A stretch of DNA of 8,950 nt, from the NCBI GenBank assembly GCA_025929745.1, contig JAICPQ010000102.1, positions 1 through 8,950 of the forward strand. Reading direction: 5' to 3'. This DNA is from Burkholderiales bacterium. Its GTDB lineage: Bacteria > Pseudomonadota > Gammaproteobacteria > Burkholderiales > SG8-39. The translations under genes were made by a program, and so were the position numbers. Positions 1 through 5,358 of this stretch are shown here, one piece after another. The notes under the pieces were generated by a model, which saw only the letters and a list, made by a program, of their open reading frames with translations, made no database searches and had not been told where the DNA came from. Each line of letters opens with the position of its first letter. Position 1 is the first letter of the stretch.

Positions 1-42
1 TCCGGGAAGAAATACAAGCATTGCCACGGCAAATTAAGTTAG
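1..42 (+). CDS. secA: SecA preprotein translocase ATPase, C-terminal end only (partial)
   Basis: The window opens inside a reading frame that gives SGKKYKHCHGKLS and then a TAG stop at 40-42. This is the end of the SecA zinc-binding tail (family pattern C-x-C-G-S-G-K-K-Y-K-x-C-H-G-K). In SecA the three Cys and one His bind zinc and contact SecB and phospholipid; the last Cys and His are seen here. SecA is the cytoplasmic motor that drives unfolded preproteins through SecYEG. Everything before the tail lies outside the window. The final codons (AAA TTA AGT TAG) are AT-rich and unlike the GC-rich codon use of the neighbours, and most betaproteobacterial SecA proteins end in HGKLA rather than HGKLS. 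SecA directly upstream of argJ is a common betaproteobacterial order, which supports the call. Confidence 0.9.
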   Translation, partial: SGKKYKHCHGKLS

Positions 43-96
43 CCCCATAGGTTTCAAGATCGAACGCCCAACGCACGAGCCGCAAGGCGCGCTGGC

Positions 97-121
97 GCTT
101 TCCGTCGCAGAGCGGGAAAGC
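97..121 (+). terminator. Possible hairpin downstream of secA
   Basis: GCTTTCC (97-103) pairs with GGAAAGC (115-121) around an 11-base loop. GGC (94-96) and GCC a little further out could extend the stem. It lies 55 bases after the secA stop. There is no run of T after it, so as a factor-independent terminator it is weak, and chance pairing is possible. Confidence 0.2.
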
Positions 122-260
122 ATGCCGCTCGATCGTCGAAGCCCACGGCGGAGGATCCGAGCCGGAGCCGGGTAAGCGAGTACGAGTATGCTTCGCGCTG
201 CGATTGGCGGGGCTCAGCTCGCACGCACGCGCCGTGTCGCTTGATTGAGACGATTGCGTT

Positions 261-351
261 TGAGAACGTGAGAGCAGCAAATCGTCCCCTGAAAAAATTC
301 GCGGTTATGAGCGCTAGCGTACTGAGCCGCATGCGGCTGCGTGAGAACGTG
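261..351 (+). repeat. 10-base direct repeat TGAGAACGTG at 261-270 and 342-351
   Basis: Two exact copies of TGAGAACGTG lie 81 bases apart in the leader of the lipoprotein gene. A perfect 14-base palindrome, AGCCGCATGCGGCT (325-338), ends three bases before the second copy. Such an arrangement could be an operator, but no known regulator motif is recognised and chance cannot be excluded. Confidence 0.3.
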
Positions 352-358
352 TCCCGTC

Positions 359-365
359 AAAGGAG
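359..365 (+). promoter_or_regulatory. Ribosome binding site of the lipoprotein gene
   Basis: AAAGGAG stands 7 bases before the ATG at 373. It is the strongest Shine-Dalgarno match in the window. It decides the start of the lipoprotein gene in favour of 373 over the upstream in-frame TTG (241) and ATG (307), which have no such site. Confidence 0.8.
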
Positions 366-372
366 ATTACCC

Positions 373-753
373 ATGAACAGATTTCCCATGGTCTTTTCAT
401 CGATTGCGCTCCTCGCCCTCGCAGGATGCGCCGCTGAAAGCGTCATCTCATCGGCCACCGTGCCCGGCCAAGCGGTCGGCGCCGCCGGTCCGGCGGCCAG
501 CGCTGGCGCGACCGCTGCGCCGGCCCCCGCACCGGTCGCGCTGCGTGCCGGCTACGGCCGCATTGAATCGGTCACGGTCGTTCCGGGCGGCTCGACCATC
601 CGCAATGCGTCGAAGAACAGCAAACGCATCACCATGCGCATGGAAGACGGCACCATGCAGCACTTCGAGACGAAGGCGGGCATATCGGTAGGCGAACACG
701 CCGAGATCACGAGCAACGGCACCTTGCGCAGCCTCGCCAGAGTCGGGCCTTAG
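373..753 (+). CDS. Small SlyB-like outer-membrane lipoprotein
   Basis: The gene encodes a 126-residue predicted lipoprotein. Residues 1-18 form a type II signal peptide ending in the lipobox LALAGC, with Cys19 as the acylated residue; residue 20 is Ala, which does not suggest inner-membrane retention. Residues about 30-56 are a low-complexity Ala/Pro/Gly linker. From about residue 57 there is a small folded part (GYGRIESVTVV, then RITMRMEDGTMQHFE, then VGEHAEITSNG). It resembles the C-terminal beta domain of SlyB/Pcp-type lipoproteins, which read similarly through a G-x-V/I-x-S/N-V strand and an x-V-x-x-D-D-G strand. The glycine-zipper segment that normally lies between these strands in SlyB is missing. 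The start at 373 is set by the ribosome binding site and the signal peptide. The gene stands alone between secA and argJ, and its function is unknown; envelope integrity is only an analogy to SlyB. Confidence 0.75.
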   Translation: MNRFPMVFSSIALLALAGCAAESVISSATVPGQAVGAAGPAASAGATAAPAPAPVALRAGYGRIESVTVVPGGSTIRNASKNSKRITMRMEDGTMQHFETKAGISVGEHAEITSNGTLRSLARVGP

Positions 754-765
754 AGAAGTTGCAGG

Positions 766-801
766 TTCGAGCGCTGGGCGCTCGAAGGCGGGCAGTCCCG
801 C
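766..801 (+). terminator. Two hairpins in tandem after the lipoprotein gene
   Basis: The first is a perfect 9-base stem, TTCGAGCGC (766-774) with GCGCTCGAA (778-786), around a 3-base loop TGG. The second is GCGGG (788-792) with CCCGC (797-801) around a 4-base loop. They start 13 bases after the lipoprotein stop, where a terminator is expected. A TAAAAT sequence (803-808) follows instead of a T run, so this is either an imperfect terminator or an RNA-stabilising structure. Confidence 0.45.
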
Positions 802-861
802 GTAAAATCCGCTGCTTCGCACATTCCCTGGCTCGGGAGCAGCAATGTTCGGCAGTTGTTC

Positions 862-894
862 GGCTCGGCACTGCGCCACGGCAAGCTCGCCTGA
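862..894 (+). pseudogene. Possible remnant of the secA 3' end
   Basis: In the frame ending at TGA 892-894 this reads GSALRHGKLA and stop. A typical betaproteobacterial SecA ends CGSGKKYKxCHGKLA and stop, so the stretch looks like that tail with an internal loss and frame-neutral decay. Ten bases (875-884) are identical to 23-32 inside the real secA tail. The TGA abuts the argJ start codon directly. I infer that this is the old secA end, displaced when the lipoprotein segment arrived. The match is short, and coincidence remains possible. Confidence 0.4.
875..884 (+). repeat. Direct repeat GCCACGGCAA, partner at 23-32
   Basis: This is an exact 10-base copy of 23-32 in the secA tail. The two copies bracket the lipoprotein gene and its flanks (842 bases between them). 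The arrangement resembles a duplicated target or recombination site. No terminal inverted repeats or transposase are seen in the bracketed segment. Confidence 0.45.
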
Positions 895-2091
895 GTGGCG
901 GTGAATCTCGCAGCCCCTGACGCTGCGGATTTGCTCGCCATTCCGGGCGTGCAGCTCGGCGTGGCGATGGCGGGAATCAAGAAACCGGGGCGCAAGGACC
1001 TGCTTGTGATGCGCCTTGTGCCCGGAACCACGCTCGCCGGCGTGTTCACCCGCAACCGCTTCTGCGCCGCGCCCGTGATTCTTTGCCGAAAGAACATCGA
1101 CAACGCCATCCAGGCGCTGGTCGTGAATACCGGGAACGCGAACGCCGGAACCGGCGAAGACGGCGTCAAGCGCGCCGGCGCAGTGTGCGAGGCGCTCGCG
1201 AGCCACATCGGCTGCGACGCGGACGAAGTGCTGCCTTTCTCGACCGGCGTGATCATGGAGCCATTGCCGGCGGAGCGCATCATCGCCGCGCTGCCCAAGG
1301 CGCTGCTCGCGAGAAGCAACTGGCTTTCGGCCGCCGAGGCGATCATGACCACCGACACCGTGCCCAAGGCGTTCTCGAAAAAGGTGCGGCTTTCCGGCGG
1401 CGCCGTAGGCGTGACCGGGATCGCGAAAGGCGCGGGGATGATCCGGCCCGACATGGCGACCATGCTCGGTTTCATCGCCACCGACGCGCGCGTGTCGCGC
1501 GCAAAGCTGCAGGCGATGCTCGAGCGCATCGCGGAGCGCTCGTTCAACTGCATCAGCGTCGACGGTGACACGTCGACGAACGATTCGCTGATTCTCGCGG
1601 CGACTGGCGCGGGCGCCGCCCCGTCCACCCGGCGCGATGCGCTCAAGCTCGAAGCGGCGATCACCGACGTGGCGCGCCATCTGGCGCAGGCCATCGTACG
1701 CGACGGCGAGGGCGCCACCAAGTTCGTCACCGTTCGCGTCGAGCGCGGGCGCAGCCGCGACGAGTGCCGCCGCGTCGCTTATGCCATCGCGCATTCGCCG
1801 CTTGTGAAGACGGCCTTTTTCGCCTCGGATCCGAATCTCGGACGCATCCTCGCCGCGATCGGCAATACCGGTGTCGACATCGGCAAGCTGCGTCTGTACC
1901 TGGACGAGTACCCGGTGGCGACCGGCGGCGGCCGCCTTGGCTCGTACAAGGAAGAGCAGGGCGCCGCAGCGATGAAAAAGCCGGAGTTCACGGTGCGCGC
2001 CGTGCTCAACCGCGGAGCCGCCGAAGCCACCGTGTGGACTTGCGACTTCTCCTACGACTACGTGAGAATCAACGCCGAGTACAGGACTTGA
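895..2091 (+). CDS. argJ: Bifunctional glutamate N-acetyltransferase / amino-acid acetyltransferase ArgJ
   Basis: 398 residues, normal ArgJ length. ArgJ moves the acetyl group from N-acetylornithine to glutamate, recycling it in the cyclic arginine pathway; bifunctional members can also use acetyl-CoA for the first step. It is a cytoplasmic Ntn-type enzyme that cuts itself into two chains. The cleavage motif KGAGMIRPDMATML is present, with cleavage between Ala188 and Thr189; Thr189 becomes the nucleophile. The oxyanion pair is Thr117-Gly118 (FSTGVI). The C-terminus INAEYRT (Asn393, Thr398) carries the usual substrate-binding end. The GTG start at 895 gives MAVNL, the usual N-terminus in the group; no good ribosome binding site precedes it, and GTG 901 is a weaker alternative. 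Its stop overlaps the start of the next gene. The sequence does not show which acetyl donors this enzyme uses. Confidence 0.96.
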   Translation: MAVNLAAPDAADLLAIPGVQLGVAMAGIKKPGRKDLLVMRLVPGTTLAGVFTRNRFCAAPVILCRKNIDNAIQALVVNTGNANAGTGEDGVKRAGAVCEALASHIGCDADEVLPFSTGVIMEPLPAERIIAALPKALLARSNWLSAAEAIMTTDTVPKAFSKKVRLSGGAVGVTGIAKGAGMIRPDMATMLGFIATDARVSRAKLQAMLERIAERSFNCISVDGDTSTNDSLILAATGAGAAPSTRRDALKLEAAITDVARHLAQAIVRDGEGATKFVTVRVERGRSRDECRRVAYAIAHSPLVKTAFFASDPNLGRILAAIGNTGVDIGKLRLYLDEYPVATGGGRLGSYKEEQGAAAMKKPEFTVRAVLNRGAAEATVWTCDFSYDYVRINAEYRT

Positions 2092-2942
2092 GCAAGGAAC
2101 TCGAACGCATCCTGGAGCGGCTCGACCAGGTCCTGCCGCCGCCACCGCCCGCGACCGACTGGAAGGCGAGCATCGCGTTTCGCTGGCGCAGCTCAGGCCG
2201 GCGTGGCTACCCGGGTTGGCTGCAGCCGGTGCGGCAGGTGCATCGGATCAAGCTGGCCGATCTTCGCGGCATCGACAAGCAGATCGAGCGCGTCGAGCAG
2301 AACACGCGCCAGTTCCTCGAGGGCAAGCCCGCGAACAATGTGCTCCTCACCGGCGCGCGCGGCACCGGCAAGTCGTCGATCGTAAAGGGTCTGCTCCACA
2401 AATACTCCCGGCAGGGACTGCGGCTCATCGAAGTGGAGAAGAACGATCTCGTCGACCTGCCCACGATCGTCGACCAGGTCGCGCCGCGGCCCGAGCGCTT
2501 TCTGCTCTTCTGCGACGACCTCTCGTTTCACGGTGCCGAGGAGGGCTACATCGCCCTGAAGGTCGCGCTCGACGGCTCGATCTCGACCACGTCCGAGAAC
2601 CTGCTGATCTATGCGACCTCCAACCGCCGGCACCTCATGCCCGAGTACATGACTGAGAACCTCGAGACCAAGTACGTGGGCGACGAGATCCATCCCGGCG
2701 AAACCGTGGAGGAGAAGATCTCGCTTTCCGAGCGCTTCGGGCTCTGGGTGACGTTCTATCCGTTCGACCAGGACGAGTACCTCGATATCGTCGAGCAGTG
2801 GCTCAAGTCCTTTGGCGCGGCATCAGGCGAGAAAGCCAGGGAAGAGGCGCTGCAATGGGCGCTGCAGCGCGGCTCGCGCTCCGGCCGCGTCGCCTATCAG
2901 TTCGCGCGCGATTGGGCCGGTCGTAACGCCAAAAAGAAGTGA
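2088..2942 (+). CDS. DUF815 family AAA-type ATPase
   Basis: 284 residues, the usual length for this family, from a TTG start that overlaps the argJ stop by 4 bases (TTGA). No ATG or GTG is better placed, so the start rests on length and coupling. Residues 1-60 include a Pro run (17-21) and a basic segment. The ATPase core starts near residue 80: Walker A GARGTGKSS (89-97, Lys95), Walker B FLLFCDD (Asp143-Asp144) and a sensor 1-like ATSN (Asn179). Near the end come SERFGL (214-219, a possible arginine finger, Arg216) and GSRSGR (262-267, like sensor 2). There is no signal peptide or membrane segment, so it is cytoplasmic. The cellular role of DUF815 proteins is not established to my knowledge. 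Its place between argJ and the Nudix gene is common in betaproteobacteria but gives no clear hint of function. Confidence 0.88.
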   Translation: MSKELERILERLDQVLPPPPPATDWKASIAFRWRSSGRRGYPGWLQPVRQVHRIKLADLRGIDKQIERVEQNTRQFLEGKPANNVLLTGARGTGKSSIVKGLLHKYSRQGLRLIEVEKNDLVDLPTIVDQVAPRPERFLLFCDDLSFHGAEEGYIALKVALDGSISTTSENLLIYATSNRRHLMPEYMTENLETKYVGDEIHPGETVEEKISLSERFGLWVTFYPFDQDEYLDIVEQWLKSFGAASGEKAREEALQWALQRGSRSGRVAYQFARDWAGRNAKKK

Positions 2943-3832
2943 TTGAAGTCGCGGCGGCTGTGATTCAGCGCCGCGACGGCGCGTTTCTGCTCGCGCAGCG
3001 TCCCGCGGGCAAGGTCTACGCCGGCTACTGGGAGTTTCCCGGCGGCAAGATCGAGCCGGGCGAGGCCGCGCCCGTCGCGCTCGCGCGTGAGTTGCGCGAG
3101 GAGCTCGGCATCGAGATCGGCGAGCCGTATCCGTGGATTACGCGTGTTTACACCTATCCGCACGGCACCGTGCGCCTGCGATTCTTTCGGATCCATGAGT
3201 GGCACGGCGTTCCGCACCCGCGCGAAGATCAAGCCATCGCGTGGCAGGAAGCCGCCGCGCCCATGGCCGCGCCGATGCTTCCCGCGAACACGCCGGTTCT
3301 GGCCGCGCTTGCGCTGCCTGCCGAGTACGCCGTCACGAACGCCGCGCAGCTCGGAGTGGCCGAGATGCTCGCGCGACTGGAGGCGAGGCTCGAGAGCGGG
3401 CTGCGGCTGCTGCAGATCCGCGAGCCCGGGCTAAGCGGGACGGAACGAAGCCTGTTCACGGAGCATGCGATCGGGCTTGCGCACCGCTTTGGCTGCAAGG
3501 TGCTCACGAAGACGCGCTTCGCGGGCGCGGACGGCATCCACTTCACCGCGGCGGAGCTCATGGCGCTCGCGGCGAAGCCGCAAGGCCTCGCCGCGGCGTC
3601 ATGCCATACGCGTGCGGAGCTGGAGCGCGCCATGGCGCTCGAGCTCAATTTCGCCGTGCTCGGACCGGTGAAGGACAAGTCGCCCCCGCTCGGGTGGAAC
3701 CGGTTCGCCGAAATCGCTGCCGCCTGCAGCATTCCGGTCTATGCGATTGGGGGACTCACGCGTGCGGACTTGCCGGCGGCGTGGCGCGCCGGCGCCCACG
3801 GCGTGGCTATGATTCGGGGGGCTTGGAGCTAG
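2939..3832 (+). CDS. Nudix hydrolase (MutT-like) fused to a ThiE/TenI-like domain
   Basis: 297 residues, GTG start overlapping the ATPase stop by 4 bases (GTGA). Residues 1-125 are a MutT-like Nudix domain. The Nudix box is complete: G36, E42, then R50-E51-L52-R53-E54-E55-L56-G57-I58, matching GX5EX7REUXEEXGU, so hydrolysis of a nucleoside triphosphate such as 8-oxo-dGTP is plausible. Residues about 130-297 resemble thiamine-phosphate synthase: QIRE (159-162), GADGIHF (196-202), SCH (221-223), GP (242-243) and the phosphate-binding AIGG (269-272). The Asn-Asp pair of TPS is replaced by LTKT (189-192), and the second metal-binding Asp after GADGIH is missing. The second domain is therefore unlikely to make thiamine phosphate. 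Such MutT-ThiE fusions are known in proteobacteria, usually annotated only as Nudix hydrolases. Confidence 0.9.
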   Translation: MIEVAAAVIQRRDGAFLLAQRPAGKVYAGYWEFPGGKIEPGEAAPVALARELREELGIEIGEPYPWITRVYTYPHGTVRLRFFRIHEWHGVPHPREDQAIAWQEAAAPMAAPMLPANTPVLAALALPAEYAVTNAAQLGVAEMLARLEARLESGLRLLQIREPGLSGTERSLFTEHAIGLAHRFGCKVLTKTRFAGADGIHFTAAELMALAAKPQGLAAASCHTRAELERAMALELNFAVLGPVKDKSPPLGWNRFAEIAAACSIPVYAIGGLTRADLPAAWRAGAHGVAMIRGAWS

Positions 3833-3992
3833 GCGCGTCGCCTGCGCGCGTTTCTTCAGCGACCCGGTACTCTTCGGCCGCCCATCTCCCGAGATCAACC
3901 ATGCGGCAGCGCTCGCTGCAGAACGGACGCCACTTGTTCTGCGGCGAGTACTCGGTCCTCGCGCCGCAGCGAGGACAGTGAACGATCCTTAC
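3807..3992 (-). CDS. yacG: YacG-type zinc-finger DNA gyrase inhibitor, start codon apparently lost
   Basis: The frame reads VRIVHCPRCG, continues through KWRPFCSERCRMVDLGRWAAEEY, and ends PPES and TAG (3809-3807). This is YacG: four zinc-binding Cys (C-x2-C and C-x3-C), the conserved RPFCSERC core and the LG-x-WA-x-E-x-Y segment. YacG binds GyrB and inhibits gyrase. The usual N-terminus, MRIV-x-CP, would begin at 3992, giving 61 residues, but the codon there is GTA. No ATG, GTG or TTG exists in this frame before a stop at 4031-4029. CTG (4001-3999) and ATC (3986-3984) are poor alternatives. The zapD stop TAA overlaps (3991-3989). The body of the protein shows no decay, so the gene may still be translated weakly from an unusual codon, or the base at 3990 is a recent mutation or an error. 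It is last in the operon and overlaps the convergent Nudix gene by 26 bases. Confidence 0.85.
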   Translation of the reverse strand, partial: VRIVHCPRCGARTEYSPQNKWRPFCSERCRMVDLGRWAAEEYRVAEETRAGDAPSSKPPES

Positions 3993-4759
3993 AGATTGCA
4001 GAAGGTGAGCTCGAAGCCGACATCCCAGTCAGCGGTGCGCGAGCGCGCGTCCGCGCTGATCTGCGCGCTGCTCTGGGCGAGGAAGCGGATGTTGAGCACG
4101 TACTTGTTGGCGCTGATCTCCGGCACGCACGCGGCGCCGTCATCCAGGCGAAGCCGCAGCATCTGCGCGGTCTTGCCGCCCAGCATCTGCTGGAACATGC
4201 CCTGCGGCGCTGAAAGCTTCTGCGCCCTGCCTGACTCGCGCAGGATGCGCAGGATGATGCCCGAGCCGTCGCGCAGTGGATGCAGCGGCGCGGTCCAGGC
4301 CGCGAGCTGGCCCGTGCGCTCCGCCGACGGGCGGTGCAGCCAATAGTGGTATGAAGGCAGGTCGAATTCGCAGGCCCCGCCCGGGATCCCGGTGCGTTGC
4401 TTGATGGACATCAGCCAGTCGTTCTCGCGCAGGTGCTGGCCGATCTTGCCCTGCATGGAGAAAAGCGCCTGCGACGCCTGCTCGATATCGCGCAGCACGT
4501 GCGCGAGTGTGTCCTCGGCGATGGCGGGGTTGTTGCGGAAGGCAAGCAGCACCTGCTTCTGACGCTCGAGCTCCTGAAGCAGATCCGATTTGAGGTCGGC
4601 CCGGCTGGATACTTCGAGGATTTCGAAGAGCGTGATGAGCGCCATGTGGTGATCGTGCGAGTCGCTGCGCGCGATGAAATGGCGCGAGCGCTCGAAGAGA
4701 TCCTCGAGCCGCAGCAACGTGCGGATGCGCTCGTTGAGGGGGTATTCGTACGTGATCAC
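3989..4759 (-). CDS. zapD: Cell division protein ZapD (YacF/DUF1342)
   Basis: 256 residues, normal for the family. ZapD binds the C-terminal tail of FtsZ and bundles FtsZ filaments at the division ring in the cytoplasm. The N-terminus MITYEYPLNERIRTLLRLEDLFE is the family signature. The N-terminal half is alpha-helical (for example DLKSDLLQELERQKQVLLAF) and contains the conserved run around FSMQGKIGQHLRENDWL. The C-terminal half is beta-rich, with the conserved DLPSYHYWL and the end WDVGFELTFCNL. There are no membrane segments. The GTG start at 4759 overlaps the coaE stop by 4 bases (GTGA), so translation is probably coupled. The stop is TAA, in the tetranucleotide GTAA where a yacG start would be expected. 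Confidence 0.95.
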   Translation of the reverse strand: MITYEYPLNERIRTLLRLEDLFERSRHFIARSDSHDHHMALITLFEILEVSSRADLKSDLLQELERQKQVLLAFRNNPAIAEDTLAHVLRDIEQASQALFSMQGKIGQHLRENDWLMSIKQRTGIPGGACEFDLPSYHYWLHRPSAERTGQLAAWTAPLHPLRDGSGIILRILRESGRAQKLSAPQGMFQQMLGGKTAQMLRLRLDDGAACVPEISANKYVLNIRFLAQSSAQISADARSRTADWDVGFELTFCNL

Positions 4760-5358
4760 GCTCGGGCGAATTGTAGGTATTTTTGATGCAGCGCGCCGAC
4801 CTGTTTGCGCAGCGCTTCGAGAGAGCCGCTGTTGTCGATCACGTCGTCGGCGCTCGCCAAGCGCTCGGCGCGCGACACCTGGGTGCGCATGATCGCGCGC
4901 ACTTCGTCCGCAGAGAGTCCGCTGCGTGCGCGCACACGCGCGAGCTGCGCCTGCTCGGAAGCGTCGACGACGAGCACGCGGTCGACGCGGCTGCGATAGC
5001 CCGGCGACTCGAGGAGAAGCGGCACCACGTGAACGACGTACGGGCCTGACGCCTCGGCGATGCGGCGGGCCGATTCCTCGCGGATCAGGGGATGCAGCAG
5101 ATTCTCCAGCGCCTGCTTCGCCGCCGGGTCGGCGAATACGTGATCGCGCATTTTCTTCCGGTTCATCGCGCCGCTGGCGTCGAGAAAGGCGGCGCCGAAC
5201 AGCCTCTCGATGTGGGCGAGCGCCGCGCCACCCTTGTCGGTGAGCTCGCGCGCGATGGCGTCGGTGTCCACGACACTCGCGCCGAGCGCCGCGAACTCGT
5301 CGGCCGCGGCCGATTTGCCGCTGCCGATCCCGCCGGTCAATCCCACCACGAACTTCAC
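4756..5358 (-). CDS. coaE: Dephospho-CoA kinase
   Basis: 200 residues, typical length. CoaE phosphorylates the 3'-hydroxyl of dephospho-CoA with ATP, the last step of coenzyme A synthesis, in the cytoplasm. The P-loop GGIGSGKS is at residues 9-16 with Lys15. VVDTDAIAREL follows, where Asp31 and Asp33 are the conserved family acids. The LLHPLI segment and the late VVDASEQAQLARVRARSGLS lid-like region also fit. The GTG start at 5358 is inside GTGA shared with the pilD stop; it yields the expected MKFVVGLTGG N-terminus. The frame stays open upstream through pilD, but that part has no CoaE similarity and is not coding here. Sitting between pilD and zapD is the classic location in beta- and gammaproteobacteria. 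Confidence 0.96.
   Translation of the reverse strand: MKFVVGLTGGIGSGKSAAADEFAALGASVVDTDAIARELTDKGGAALAHIERLFGAAFLDASGAMNRKKMRDHVFADPAAKQALENLLHPLIREESARRIAEASGPYVVHVVPLLLESPGYRSRVDRVLVVDASEQAQLARVRARSGLSADEVRAIMRTQVSRAERLASADDVIDNSGSLEALRKQVGALHQKYLQFARA

Larger units (their letters stand above)
43..358. other. Gene-free stretch between secA and a lipoprotein gene
   Basis: About 316 bases in which I see no convincing gene on either strand and no tRNA-like or small-RNA signature that I recognise. The stretch holds a possible hairpin (97-121), a 10-base direct repeat (261-270 and 342-351) and a 14-base perfect palindrome (325-338). It should carry the promoter of the lipoprotein gene that follows. 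I could not find a pair of -35/-10 boxes good enough to name. Confidence 0.6.

Noticed and set aside
54..332. A 92-codon - strand frame in the leader region
   Set aside because: It has a start near the lipoprotein leader but no ribosome site, domain or convincing composition.
241..372. Longer N-terminus for the lipoprotein from TTG 241 or ATG 307
   Set aside because: It would bury the signal peptide inside the protein, and only ATG 373 has a ribosome site.
33..874. Insertion sequence between secA and argJ
   Set aside because: No transposase and no terminal inverted repeats are present; only a 10-base direct repeat supports insertion, so it is reported as a finding and not called as a mobile element.
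750..1730. A second long - strand frame (326 codons) across argJ
   Set aside because: Another antisense shadow of argJ; no recognisable protein family and no ribosome site.
448..2145. A 565-codon open frame on the - strand across argJ
   Set aside because: It is antisense to a clear argJ, is rich in Arg, His, Ala and Gly as expected of a mirror frame in GC-rich DNA, and shows no domain.
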